A stretch of DNA of 38,404 bases, taken from Helicobacteraceae bacterium (GTDB lineage: Bacteria > Campylobacterota > Campylobacteria > Campylobacterales > Sulfurimonadaceae). Numbering within the stretch: the first letter of the stretch is position 1; each line of letters starts with the position of its first letter. This document shows positions 1 through 8,090 of this stretch, in pieces. Position numbers and translations under genes: made by a program. The stretch covers positions 1-38,404 of the forward strand of contig JALSLA010000080.1 in assembly GCA_026988515.1 (NCBI GenBank). Direction: 5' to 3'. The notes below the pieces were generated by a model. That model made no database searches and was not told the origin of the DNA. It was given only the letters and a program-made list of their open reading frames with translations.

Positions 1-138
1 TATTTTTGTAATAGCACTGTTATTTTCACAATGTGGCGTATATGTGAATAGCCATGACACTTTGGCGACTTTTTTCAGTTTTAAGAGTAGATTTATATAA
101 ATAAATTCTTAATTTCAAAATTTTTTTTAAATTGCTCT

Positions 139-160
139 AAAGCCCTATTTTTAGGGCTTT
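139..160. terminator. Perfect hairpin, possible terminator
   Basis: AAAGCCCTA (139-147), a TTTT loop, then TAGGGCTTT (152-160) form a perfect 9-bp stem. A T-rich run lies to its left (121-128) and a poor T-run to its right. It could end transcription arriving from the right (rluA-type gene, minus strand) or from a gene left of the window. The U-tract is not adjacent to the stem, so the terminator call is tentative. Confidence 0.4.
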
Positions 161-218
161 GAGTAGTAAATAATAAAATTTATCACTTGATTTCATGCAT
201 TAAATGAAAGGGCATAAG

Positions 219-227
219 TTATTCACA
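219..227 (+). promoter_or_regulatory. DnaA-box-like word TTATTCACA
   Basis: TTATTCACA contains the TTCAC core reported for epsilonproteobacterial DnaA boxes. Two weaker words sit at 22-30 (ATTTTCACA, +) and 43-51 (CTATTCACA on the minus strand). Short words like these occur by chance in AT-rich DNA, so only their clustering beside parS makes them notable. Confidence 0.3.
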
Positions 228-305
228 TTTCCATGTTCCTATAAAGCCCTATTTTACTGTGTTTCGAGAGTATTGACAATATTATAGTAATGATAATTAT
301 TATTA

Positions 306-1238
306 TTACAGTATTGTTTCACGTGAAACATTACTCTGCATGGCTTTTATTGCTTCATCAATAAAGGGAAAGGCACTGGTAATCGCATAACTGTTTCCAT
401 AGGTAAACTCTAATTTGTAGGCATGCAGAAGAAGTCGTGATGCACCACTTTTTCGGATACGGCTGTTGGCGGATATTTTTTTATCTAAAAATTTTACAAT
501 ATCTTTAGCTTCTTGTCCGTAAATAGGATCACCTACAATAGGATGTTTCACGTGAAACAAATGGACACGTATTTGATGTTGGCGACCGGTTAACGGTTTG
601 GCTTCAACAAGAGTTACATGATGCTTGGGATAATAGTGAAGGGGGGTGATAACTGTTTCTGAACTTTTGCCGTGTTCGTTAACGGTTACAATAGTACGAA
701 CAGAGCTACGTTCACTTTTTTCTCTGAGCAATGGGGCATTTATATGCAAACAATTTTCAACCTTGCCATGAACAAATGCGAGGTAATATTTTTGTATTTG
801 ACGCTCTTGAAATAGTATTTTGAGATCACGTTCAGACTCTTTATGTTTTGCTGCCAAAACTAAGCCGCTTGTCTCCTGATCGATTCGGTGCGTAATGTTG
901 GCATCACGACCAAACTGATAGCGAATTTCGTCTAAGAGTGAATAGGGGGTATGGCGACTTTGCGGGTGTATAAGCAGACCGCTGGGTTTGTCGAACAAAA
1001 CAAAATCTTCCGTTTGAAACAGGGGCTGCAGTGATTTGGTAATGGGTTCAAAATAGATAAATTCAAAATCTCCTTCTACAAAGCCGGCAGTGTGTGTCAT
1101 GGGCACTCCTGCTACAAGTAAACGACCTTTGGCGATGAGCCGCTGTGCCTCTTGCTGTTTATAATGGAGTTCACGTATAAGAAAAAGAAAGGCTTTTTGT
1201 TTTACGGGAGCATAAAACTTTTTTTTTACAAATGGCAC
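306..1238 (-). CDS. RluA-family 23S rRNA/tRNA pseudouridine synthase
   Basis: This 310-residue protein isomerises uridine to pseudouridine in structured RNA. An S4-like N-terminus (about residues 15-65) precedes the catalytic domain with HRIDQETSG, the RluA motif whose Asp is the nucleophile. GRQHQIRVHL and HPIVGDPIYG follow as family motifs. The start is GTG at 1236-1238 with AAGGA upstream. It is divergent from purB. Two perfect parS sites are embedded in the gene: one is read as FHVKH beside the conserved HPIVGD motif, the other as NVSRET at the C-terminus, so part of the protein sequence is probably shaped by a DNA-binding site. The exact RNA target (RluA, RluC or RluD type) cannot be told. 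A homologue sits beside purB-nrdA in Campylobacter jejuni (from memory). Confidence 0.9.
   Translation of the reverse strand: MPFVKKKFYAPVKQKAFLFLIRELHYKQQEAQRLIAKGRLLVAGVPMTHTAGFVEGDFEFIYFEPITKSLQPLFQTEDFVLFDKPSGLLIHPQSRHTPYSLLDEIRYQFGRDANITHRIDQETSGLVLAAKHKESERDLKILFQERQIQKYYLAFVHGKVENCLHINAPLLREKSERSSVRTIVTVNEHGKSSETVITPLHYYPKHHVTLVEAKPLTGRQHQIRVHLFHVKHPIVGDPIYGQEAKDIVKFLDKKISANSRIRKSGASRLLLHAYKLEFTYGNSYAITSAFPFIDEAIKAMQSNVSRETIL
315..330. promoter_or_regulatory. parS: parS site 1 (ParB binding)
   Basis: TGTTTCACGTGAAACA is a perfect 16-bp palindrome identical to the widely conserved bacterial parS consensus bound by ParB/Spo0J. It lies at the 3' end of the rluA-type gene, where it is read on the minus strand as the C-terminal residues NVSRET. 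A second identical site lies at 544-559. No parA or parB is in the window, so the site would act in trans with a ParB encoded elsewhere. Confidence 0.9.
544..559. promoter_or_regulatory. parS: parS site 2 (ParB binding)
   Basis: This is a second perfect TGTTTCACGTGAAACA, 229 bp from site 1. It is entirely inside the rluA-type gene and read on the minus strand as LFHVKH, a different codon frame from site 1 (NVSRET). Two perfect 16-mers in 250 bp is far beyond chance. Confidence 0.9.
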
Positions 1239-1340
1239 AGATTAATCCTTTTATTAGGCACTTTGAGATAATATTAATAACTTATTATTTTGGTATTTTA
1301 TCACAATAGAAAATTAAAAATTGACAGAACAGGAAAAAAA

Positions 1341-2669
1341 ATGATAGAACGTTATGCTCGTGATGAGATGAGTAGCAAATGGACCATGCAGGCAAAATAT
1401 CAGGCATGGCTTGATGTGGAAAAAGCGGTAGTCAAAGCATGGAACAAGTTAGGGTTGATCCCTGATGATGATGCAAAAAAAATTATTGATAATGCCAATT
1501 TTAATATTGAAGAGATTGATGAAATTGAAAAAACAACGAAACACGATCTTATTGCGTTTACCACTTCGGTTGCCAATACTTTAGGAGAAGAGAGCCGATG
1601 GTTTCACTACGGCATGACCAGCTCCGATACAATCGATACGGCAGTAGCACTTCAAATGAAAGATTCTTTAGAGTTGATTATTGCGGATGTTAAAATGCTG
1701 ATGGAATCTATTAAAAAAAGAGCGTATGAACATAAAATGACGTTGATGGTAGGACGTTCTCACGGTATTCACGGCGAACCTATAACGTTTGGTCTGGTGT
1801 TAGCCGTATGGTACGATGAAATGCATCGCCATTTGGAGAACCTGGAACAAACACTTGATGTTATTGCAGTGGGTCAGGTGAGTGGTGCAATGGGGAATTT
1901 TGCGCATGCTCCTTTGGAGTTAGAAGAGTATACATGTAAAGTGTTAGGGCTTAAGCCTGCTCCGGCATCCAATCAGGTCATTCAACGTGATCGCTATGCC
2001 CGTTTGGCTACAGCGTTAGCGCTTATGGCCAGCAGTATTGAAAAATTTGCCGTTCAAGTACGCCACTGGCAGCGTACCGAAGTGTATGAATGTGAAGAAT
2101 ATTTTGCAAAAGGACAAAAGGGTTCCTCGGCAATGCCACATAAACGAAACCCTATTTTAACGGAGAATATAACCGGCTTGGCACGCATGATTCGTGCCTA
2201 TGCCGTTCCGGCAATGGAGAATGTTGCCTTATGGCACGAGCGGGATATTTCTCACAGTTCGACCGAACGTTTTTGGCTTCCCGATGCTTTTATTACAAGT
2301 GATTTTATGCTGCATCGTATGAACAATGTCATTGCAAACTTAACGGTGTTTCCTAAAAATATGATGAAAAATTTAAATCTGACGGGCGGCCTTGTCTTTT
2401 CACAGCGGGTACTCTTGGAACTACCGCTTCAGGGGTTGTCCCGTGAGGATGCATACCGCATTGTACAGCGTAATGCCATGAAAGTCTGGGAGGGGCTGCA
2501 AGAGGGCAAACCGGTGCTTAATGAAGCCGGGGAGAGTCTCTATTTAGAGTATCTTTTGGCTGATGAAGAGCTACGAGAACGTTTAAGTGAAACAGAGATC
2601 CGAGAGTGTTTTAATTATGACTACTATACGAAAAATGTTGACGCCATTTTTCAAAGAGTCTTTAAATAA
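1341..2669 (+). CDS. purB: Adenylosuccinate lyase
   Basis: PurB cleaves adenylosuccinate to AMP and SAICAR to AICAR in purine synthesis. The 442-residue product has the fumarase/aspartase-superfamily signature GSSAMPHKRNP, the TSSDTIDT segment, and SHGIHGEP with the catalytic-region histidine. The ATG at 1341 is chosen because AGGA lies 8-10 bases upstream and MIERYARDEM is the normal family N-terminus. A longer in-frame reading from 1290 would add 17 atypical residues. nrdA follows 41 bases downstream on the same strand, so two nucleotide-metabolism genes may be co-transcribed. A TACATGTA core (1931-1938) lies within it. Confidence 0.96.
   Translation: MIERYARDEMSSKWTMQAKYQAWLDVEKAVVKAWNKLGLIPDDDAKKIIDNANFNIEEIDEIEKTTKHDLIAFTTSVANTLGEESRWFHYGMTSSDTIDTAVALQMKDSLELIIADVKMLMESIKKRAYEHKMTLMVGRSHGIHGEPITFGLVLAVWYDEMHRHLENLEQTLDVIAVGQVSGAMGNFAHAPLELEEYTCKVLGLKPAPASNQVIQRDRYARLATALALMASSIEKFAVQVRHWQRTEVYECEEYFAKGQKGSSAMPHKRNPILTENITGLARMIRAYAVPAMENVALWHERDISHSSTERFWLPDAFITSDFMLHRMNNVIANLTVFPKNMMKNLNLTGGLVFSQRVLLELPLQGLSREDAYRIVQRNAMKVWEGLQEGKPVLNEAGESLYLEYLLADEELRERLSETEIRECFNYDYYTKNVDAIFQRVFK
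1931..1938. repeat. TACATGTA palindrome site 1
   Basis: Core within TATACATGTAAA, one mismatch from the 12-bp palindrome. It lies inside purB and is read as Tyr-Thr-Cys-Lys. Confidence 0.6.
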
Positions 2670-2710
2670 CAATTGATAAAATACAGACAATAAATCAAGG
2701 ATACAAAAAT

Positions 2711-5077
2711 ATGGTAACAATAATAAAGCGCAATGGGCGGCGTGAACAACTCGATATTTCAAAAATTCAAAAGTATACGTCAGCGGCGGTAAAAGGACTT
2801 GAAAATGTCAGTCAAAGTGAACTTGAAGTCGATGCACAGCTTCAATTCCGAGACGGCATTACCAGTAGAGAAATACAGATTACTTTAATTAAAACCGCAG
2901 TTGATAAGATTGATATTGATGCACCCAACTGGACCTTTGTGGCATCACGCCTGTTTCTTTATGACATGTACCATCGTGTTAACGGCTTTACAGGGTACTG
3001 CTCTTTGGCAAAATATTTTGAACGAGGCGAAAAAGAGGGACGTATTTTAAGTGGTCTAAAAGAGAAATTTGATCTGGAAAGACTTGATGCGTACATCTGC
3101 CCCGAACGAGATTTGCAGTTTAATTATTTGGGCATTAAAACACTTTACGATCGCTACCTTATTAAAGACAGCAAGGGTGACCCTATAGAGTTGCCGCAAC
3201 ACATGTTTATGGCAATTGCCATGTTCTTGGCACAAAATGAAAAAGATCGTGAAGGGTGGGCTATAAAGTTTTACGATATGATCTCGAAATTTGAGGTTAT
3301 GTTAGCTACGCCGACACTCTCTAACGCACGTACAACGCGTCACCAGTTGAGTTCATGTTATATTGGATCAACACCGGACAATATTGAAGGAATTTTTGAC
3401 TCTTACAAAGAGATGGCACTGCTCTCCAAGTTTGGCGGCGGTATTGGTTGGGATTGGACGCAGGTACGATCGATGGGTTCGTTTATTGACGGACACAAAA
3501 ATGCAGCCGGAGGTACGGTACCGTTTCTAAAAATCACCAATGACATTGCCGTTGCCGTTGATCAGTTGGGAACGCGTAAAGGAGCTATTGCCGTCTATCT
3601 GGAGCCGTGGCATATTGACATTAATGACTTTTTGGATCTTAAAAAGAACTCCGGTGAAGAGCGTCGTCGTGCTCATGATCTTTTTCCGGCACTGTGGCTG
3701 AACAATCTTTTTATGCAACGCGTCGAAGAAGATGCGTTATGGACTTTGTTCGATCCGTATCAGACAAAAGAGCTTACAGAACTTTACGGCGAAGCGTTTG
3801 AAACACGTTATAAAGCGTTTGAAGACGATGAGAGTATTTTAAAAGAGAGTGTGAAAGCCAAAGATTTGTGGCGTAAAATACTAACAAGCTATTTTGAGAC
3901 AGGCAGTCCTTTTTTATGCTTTAAAGACAGCGCTAACAGAGCTAACCCCAATGACCACTACGGGGTGATTCGCAGTTCCAATCTCTGTACGGAAATTTTT
4001 CAAAACACCTCCCCAAACCATTACAAGATCCAGTTAAAATTTGAAGAGGGCGATGCACTCACTTTTGAAGAAAATGAATTGGTTACCGTTGATAGCGGCA
4101 TAACCAAAGTTGCTAAAAAGGTAACGGCACTCGACTCTATCGGAGGCCGACAAATATATATTGTTGAGAAGGAGAAGGTTGACGGAGAGACGGCAGTATG
4201 TAACCTTGCTTCGGTAAATCTTTCTCGCATCAATACAAAAGAAGATATTGACCGTGTTGTTCCTATTGCAATTCGTGCGTTAGACAATGTTATTGATCTT
4301 AACTTTTACCCGTTAGAAAAAGTGAAACGTACCAATATGAAAAGTCGTTCTATCGGTTTGGGTGTTATGGGAGAGGCACAAATGTTAGCAGAATCGCAAA
4401 TTGCATGGGGTACTCAAGAACATTTTGATAAAATTGATGAGATCATGGAAGCAGTGAGTTATAATGCCATTAAAGCCTCATCCGATATTGCTCTGGAAAA
4501 AGGGTCTTACAAGGAATTTAAAGGCTCTAAGTGGAGCCGTGGTATTTTACCGATGGATCACGCCAATGCGGAAGTTGTCAATTTGGTAGATCGCGGGGGT
4601 CTGTTTGCTTCGGCATATGATTGGGACGCTTTGCGTGCTAAAATTCAAAAAGACGGAATGCGTAACGGCTATTTAATGGCTATTGCACCGACGAGTTCTA
4701 TCTCTATTCTTACGGGAACGACGCAAGCCATTGAGCCGGTATATAAACGTAAATGGTATGAAGAGAACTTGAGCGGGCTTATTCCGGTTGTGGTACCGAA
4801 GCTCAGCCCTGAGACCTGGAGTTACTATACACCGGCATATGAGCTTGATCAACGGGCTCTCATCAAAGCGGGAGCGATTCGCCAAAAATGGCTTGATCAG
4901 GGGCAAAGCCTCAATATTTTCATTACACTCGACAAGGCAAGCGGGAAATATTTGAACGATATTTACATGTTGGCATGGAAGCTGGGTGTTAAATCGACTT
5001 ACTATTTGCGAAGCGAATCGCCCGAAGTTGCTTCAGATGTACAAGATCGCTCCATGGAGTGTGTGGGATGTCAGTAA
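2711..5077 (+). CDS. nrdA: Ribonucleoside-diphosphate reductase, class Ia, alpha subunit
   Basis: NrdA holds the active site that reduces NDPs to dNDPs, with NrdB supplying the tyrosyl radical. The 788 residues begin with an ATP-cone (about 1-90). The active-site cysteine is near residue 216 (SSCYIGS), followed by the N-x-C-x-E motif (SNLCTEI) and the partner cysteine in AVCNLASVNLS. The radical-transfer pair appears in STYYLRS, and the C-terminal swinging pair is ECVGC. About 70 residues separate NLCTEI from AVCNLAS, more than in E. coli, giving an insertion I also associate with Campylobacter NrdA. RBS AAGGA lies upstream. The next ORF starts one base after its stop. nrdB is nearby but on the opposite strand. 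Confidence 0.96.
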   Translation: MVTIIKRNGRREQLDISKIQKYTSAAVKGLENVSQSELEVDAQLQFRDGITSREIQITLIKTAVDKIDIDAPNWTFVASRLFLYDMYHRVNGFTGYCSLAKYFERGEKEGRILSGLKEKFDLERLDAYICPERDLQFNYLGIKTLYDRYLIKDSKGDPIELPQHMFMAIAMFLAQNEKDREGWAIKFYDMISKFEVMLATPTLSNARTTRHQLSSCYIGSTPDNIEGIFDSYKEMALLSKFGGGIGWDWTQVRSMGSFIDGHKNAAGGTVPFLKITNDIAVAVDQLGTRKGAIAVYLEPWHIDINDFLDLKKNSGEERRRAHDLFPALWLNNLFMQRVEEDALWTLFDPYQTKELTELYGEAFETRYKAFEDDESILKESVKAKDLWRKILTSYFETGSPFLCFKDSANRANPNDHYGVIRSSNLCTEIFQNTSPNHYKIQLKFEEGDALTFEENELVTVDSGITKVAKKVTALDSIGGRQIYIVEKEKVDGETAVCNLASVNLSRINTKEDIDRVVPIAIRALDNVIDLNFYPLEKVKRTNMKSRSIGLGVMGEAQMLAESQIAWGTQEHFDKIDEIMEAVSYNAIKASSDIALEKGSYKEFKGSKWSRGILPMDHANAEVVNLVDRGGLFASAYDWDALRAKIQKDGMRNGYLMAIAPTSSISILTGTTQAIEPVYKRKWYEENLSGLIPVVVPKLSPETWSYYTPAYELDQRALIKAGAIRQKWLDQGQSLNIFITLDKASGKYLNDIYMLAWKLGVKSTYYLRSESPEVASDVQDRSMECVGCQ

Positions 5078-5078
5078 G

Positions 5079-5450
5079 ATGAAGCCGTTAAGCCGATCAA
5101 ACGCACCGATGCTACTAGAGCGCCTTGACGGCGTTAAAGATGCACTGTTGAGGAAGATTACCGTAACCACGCCGACAAGTATTACTGTGGAGTTTAGTGT
5201 GCAAGATGCGCATCGCGGTTTTGACTGGATCAACATTGCTTTTGCCATAGAAGAGGTGAGCGATGCACGCCTTTTAGATGAGAGAAACTTTAAGCACGCC
5301 GATATGAGTGAAGGTATCAGCCTTGTTTTTGAAGCAGAGAGTGTCGGTCTTGCCAGTGGGTCATACAATACGTTAGCCACTATAACAGAGGCGCAGTTTT
5401 ATATTATCGGCCGTTCTGCAAAATATGAAGAGCTACCGTTTGAAGAGTAA
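5079..5450 (+). CDS. Conserved small hypothetical protein coupled to nrdA
   Basis: This 123-residue protein has no family I recognise. The ATG lies one base after the nrdA stop, so it is probably translated by coupling. A longer in-frame reading from 4986 would overlap nrdA by 92 bases, and its extra residues are only the shadow of nrdA. The sequence looks like a compact soluble alpha/beta protein: a charged N-terminus (MKPLSRSNAP), a strand-rich middle (ITVTTPTSITVEFSVQDA) and an acidic C-terminal end. It has no signal peptide, membrane segment or cysteine cluster. Its position suggests a role near nucleotide reduction, but nothing in the sequence proves it. It ends 7 bases before the convergent pcm. 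Confidence 0.7.
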   Translation: MKPLSRSNAPMLLERLDGVKDALLRKITVTTPTSITVEFSVQDAHRGFDWINIAFAIEEVSDARLLDERNFKHADMSEGISLVFEAESVGLASGSYNTLATITEAQFYIIGRSAKYEELPFEE

Positions 5451-5457
5451 GCAGACA

Positions 5458-6099
5458 CTATTTCTGCACCCCGTTGACGATAGGTACAAATTTACATGTA
5501 TCCAGCTCTTCTTGTATAAGACGCGAACCTTTTTTGACATAACGGGTAATAATCTGTTTACCGTGAACTTCCATAGGAGCGACTAAAATACCGCCTTCAA
5601 CGAGTTGTTCAATCAATTTTTGAGGAATCGTATGTGCCGAAGCAGAAAAAAGAATACGATCATACGGAGCATACTGTACCCAACCGTTTTGTCCATCATC
5701 GGTTCGGGTGTGAATATTGTGAATACCCAGTGCTTTAAAGCGTGCTTTTGCTTCGATAATAAGCGGTTCAATACGTTCAATGGTAAAGACACCACGAAAC
5801 AGATGGGAGAGAACAGCTGCTTGATACCCACTCCCGCATCCTACTTCCAATACCTTATCGGCTCCTTGAGGTCGAAGATAGGTAGTCATTTTTGCGACGG
5901 TCAAGGGTGAACTGATCCATTGTTGTGCACCAATGGGCAGCGCATCAAGTTTGTAGGCATTGTGTTTAAATCCCGAAGGTACAAAGAGTTCTCGGTTGGT
6001 ACGGGCTATAGCCTCTTTAACAGGACTTTCAAGGGGAAATACTTTGTCAATTTCTTCGGCAAGTTTTAAGTTTTTCATTGCCATGATACGATTGGTCAT
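5458..6099 (-). CDS. pcm: Protein-L-isoaspartate O-methyltransferase
   Basis: Pcm uses S-adenosylmethionine to methylate abnormal L-isoaspartyl residues so that damaged proteins can be repaired. The 213-residue product has the SAM-binding motif VLEVGCGSGYQ (about residues 83-93), preceded by WISSPLTVAKMT, the family's substrate/SAM region (usually ISQP-x-TVA). Length is normal. The ATG at 6099 overlaps the stop of the upstream hydrolase as ATGA, so translation is coupled within nrdB-hydrolase-pcm. Internal Met6 or Met8 could also serve as starts. A TACATGTA core at 5493-5500 is read as Asp-Thr-Cys-Lys. Confidence 0.93.
   Translation of the reverse strand: MTNRIMAMKNLKLAEEIDKVFPLESPVKEAIARTNRELFVPSGFKHNAYKLDALPIGAQQWISSPLTVAKMTTYLRPQGADKVLEVGCGSGYQAAVLSHLFRGVFTIERIEPLIIEAKARFKALGIHNIHTRTDDGQNGWVQYAPYDRILFSASAHTIPQKLIEQLVEGGILVAPMEVHGKQIITRYVKKGSRLIQEELDTCKFVPIVNGVQK
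5493..5500. repeat. TACATGTA palindrome site 2
   Basis: Core within TTTACATGTATC, with a perfect left half. It lies inside pcm near its 3' end. Confidence 0.6.
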
Positions 6100-6830
6100 G
6101 AAATACCTACCCGCATGTAGCGGCGCATACGTTCTATTTCACGCGGCTCATACAGCATCGAGATTTTTGTTTTTGTACCGTTTCGAATCTCTTTGCCAAA
6201 TGGGGTCACAATACCGCTCTCGCCGCTAAATTCTTCATTGGAAGCATCGCTGGCAACAACATAGCACTGATTCATGATGGCAAGAGCGTTGGTAAGAGAA
6301 CGAAAGTTCTGTGCGCGGGCAATACCCCAGCGTGAAGGAACGGCAATAACATCAGCGCCTTCAAGTTGTTGCCAGAAGGTTTTAAAGCGTAGTTCAAAAC
6401 AGATGAGAATGCCCATGCGAATACCGTCAACTTCAAACAGTGTTACGGCGTTATCATCACCTGCTTTAAAGTAGTGATGCTCATCACCGAAGGTAAAGAG
6501 CTTTGCTTTGGGCCGGTTGTGGATAACCTGAGATCCGTGAAGTACTTTGGCGACATTGTACATTCCGTCGTGATCTCTTTCAATGGCGGTGAAAATAAGC
6601 GTGCGGTTATCGAGATGTTTCAGCAGCTGGGCAACGGCACGCGGGGTAAAATCGGCAGCAGCATCAAAATGAGCATAGTCATATCCGCTAAGGCAGACTT
6701 CCGGAGCAACAATAATGGCATCGTCTTCAGATTCTGTAATGCAGGTAATAAGATGCTCAAGGTTCTCTTGGTAGGAGGGTGTCGAAGCAAAACGAAGTGC
6801 AACGAGGCTTCGCGATTTAGAAGTCGTCAA
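6096..6830 (-). CDS. Carbon-nitrogen hydrolase (nitrilase superfamily)
   Basis: Members hydrolyse amide or nitrile C-N bonds with a Glu-Lys-Cys triad. Here the triad fits E44 ([11 protein letters not shown]), K108 or K110 (NRPKAKLF) and C144 ([10 protein letters not shown]). The 244-residue length fits a single-domain omega-amidase-like member; the substrate is not evident. The start is TTG at 6828-6830 inside the last codons of nrdB (14-base overlap), with AAGGAAG about 9 bases upstream; no ATG exists nearby. It sits between nrdB and pcm and is coupled to both. A metabolite-repair role would suit the neighbouring repair enzyme pcm, but that is inference. Confidence 0.88.
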   Translation of the reverse strand: MTTSKSRSLVALRFASTPSYQENLEHLITCITESEDDAIIVAPEVCLSGYDYAHFDAAADFTPRAVAQLLKHLDNRTLIFTAIERDHDGMYNVAKVLHGSQVIHNRPKAKLFTFGDEHHYFKAGDDNAVTLFEVDGIRMGILICFELRFKTFWQQLEGADVIAVPSRWGIARAQNFRSLTNALAIMNQCYVVASDASNEEFSGESGIVTPFGKEIRNGTKTKISMLYEPREIERMRRYMRVGIS

Positions 6831-7836
6831 AATTTAGGCTTCCTTTGGAGTAGTTGGTAACGGTACCTTCAAAAAAGTTGGTCTTCTGGTCGTTAAATTT
6901 GGCAAAGTCATCGACCCATTTAATGGGATGGGAGACGTTGTAGATAGGCTCAAAACCTACCGCGGTAAGACGATCATCGGCTAAATATTGAATGTACTGT
7001 TCCACAATTGCATCGGTTAATCCTAAAATCTGCCCCTGCGTAATGTATTTACCCCAGTTGCTCTCAAGCGTGACCGCCTCTTTGAACATGGCATATACCT
7101 CTTCTTTGAGTTGTGGGGTAAAGAGGTCAGGGCGTTCACGTTTTAAGGTATTGATGAGATTTTGAAAGAGCACCAAATGGGTCACCTCATCACGCTGAAT
7201 AAAGCGAATCATCTGTGCCGAGCCGAGCATCTTGCCTGATCGTGCCAGTGTGTAGAGATAGGTGAAGCCGCTGTAGAAATAGATACCTTCTAAAATTTGG
7301 TTGGCAAAACAGGCTTTCACAAAATTGTGTTCGGTCGGATTGGCAGAGAGCTCGTTGTAGACGGCGGCGATGGCATCATTTTTTGACTTAAGCATCATAT
7401 CACGACGCCACAGATCATAAATCTCTGCAGAGTTTTGCGAGATGCTGTCAACCATAACGGCATAACTTTGCGAGTGGAGTGCCTCTTCGTACGACTGGCG
7501 TACTAAAATAAGGTTAATCTCCGGTGCCGTCACATAAGGGTTGACATTGTCAATCAAGTTATTGGTTTGCAGTGAATCCATGAAAATGAGTTGGGAAAGG
7601 GCTTTGTCATAGGCGGTTTTCTCTGTTTCGGTCAGGTTTTTATAGTCATTTACGTCTCGTGTCATATCGACCTCTTTGGGGAACCACGTATTGTTGAGCA
7701 TGACCTCCCATAGATTGTATGCCCACTGGTATTTGATATTGTTAAGCTCAAAAATACCGGTTGGATTTCCACCAAAAATAGAGCGGTCATTAACGTTTTC
7801 AGTCGATTCGGGATTGTAAATTTGTTTTCTGTTCAT
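6817..7836 (-). CDS. nrdB: Ribonucleoside-diphosphate reductase, class Ia, beta subunit
   Basis: NrdB carries the diiron-tyrosyl radical cofactor. In this 339-residue protein the ligands and radical align with E. coli R2: D87 (MDSLQ), E118 and H121 in EEALHSQSY, and Y125 as the radical tyrosine. A second E-x-x-H pair is in RDEVTHL. The tyrosine is retained, so this is a conventional tyrosyl-radical subunit. AGGA lies upstream of the ATG. It leads the nrdB-hydrolase-pcm operon. Its 254-base leader region contains a perfect TTTACATGTAAA (7915-7926) and a large imperfect inverted repeat (7948-7997), either of which could bind a regulator. Confidence 0.96.
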   Translation of the reverse strand: MNRKQIYNPESTENVNDRSIFGGNPTGIFELNNIKYQWAYNLWEVMLNNTWFPKEVDMTRDVNDYKNLTETEKTAYDKALSQLIFMDSLQTNNLIDNVNPYVTAPEINLILVRQSYEEALHSQSYAVMVDSISQNSAEIYDLWRRDMMLKSKNDAIAAVYNELSANPTEHNFVKACFANQILEGIYFYSGFTYLYTLARSGKMLGSAQMIRFIQRDEVTHLVLFQNLINTLKRERPDLFTPQLKEEVYAMFKEAVTLESNWGKYITQGQILGLTDAIVEQYIQYLADDRLTAVGFEPIYNVSHPIKWVDDFAKFNDQKTNFFEGTVTNYSKGSLNFDDF

Positions 7837-7914
7837 GGACGATTCCTAACTGCTTGAGTGAGAGAGAAATTCTACTGAATATTAAGTTTAACTATGATTA
7901 AAGCAGGTAAAAAA

Positions 7915-7926
7915 TTTACATGTAAA
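7915..7926. repeat. TTTACATGTAAA palindrome site 3 (perfect)
   Basis: Perfect 12-bp palindrome in the intergenic region upstream of nrdB, about 80 bases before its start codon. Confidence 0.75.
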
Positions 7927-7947
7927 AACAGTCGGGAGTTTTTTGAA

Positions 7948-7997
7948 ACAGGGTTGGTAAAAAGTTGAGGCCAATCACTTTTTACAAATTGCCCTGT
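7948..7997. promoter_or_regulatory. Imperfect long inverted repeat between nrdB and the TraT-like gene
   Basis: ACAGGG and GTAAAAAGT (7948-7953, 7957-7965) pair with ACTTTTTAC and CCCTGT (7977-7985, 7992-7997), with a small asymmetric internal loop and an 11-base terminal loop. It could be the terminator of the upstream TraT-like gene or an operator/leader structure for nrdB. No strong U-tract follows on either strand, which weakens the terminator reading. Confidence 0.4.
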
Positions 7998-8090
7998 CTC
8001 ATGATGATATCATAGTGTATTAACGTGTAGAAATAGTGTAGAAAGGATCATGAGCACACCCTGCGGCAGCTCAATGAAACGGTAATGCGC

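Larger units (their letters stand above)
1..305. other. AT-rich gene-free region with hairpins and DnaA-box-like words
   Basis: No convincing reading frame was found. The stretch is very AT-rich, notably 71-132 and 280-308. It holds a perfect 9-bp stem hairpin at 139-160, a partial repeat of that arm near 242-254 (AAAGCCCTATTTT), and three words with the TTCAC core described for epsilonproteobacterial DnaA boxes: 22-30 (+), 43-51 (-) and 219-227 (+, TTATTCACA). It lies just downstream of the rluA-type gene with its two parS sites. It could be an origin-proximal regulatory region or simply a long 3' intergenic space; no dnaA, dnaN or gyrB gene is visible here. Confidence 0.4.

Noticed and set aside
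2670-2710. An NrdR box upstream of nrdA
   Set aside because: No sequence resembling the tandem NrdR consensus was seen in the 41-base gap or before purB.
4986-5078. An upstream start for the small ORF after nrdA
   Set aside because: The extra N-terminal residues overlap nrdA out of frame and look like its shadow; ATG 5079 with coupling is better.
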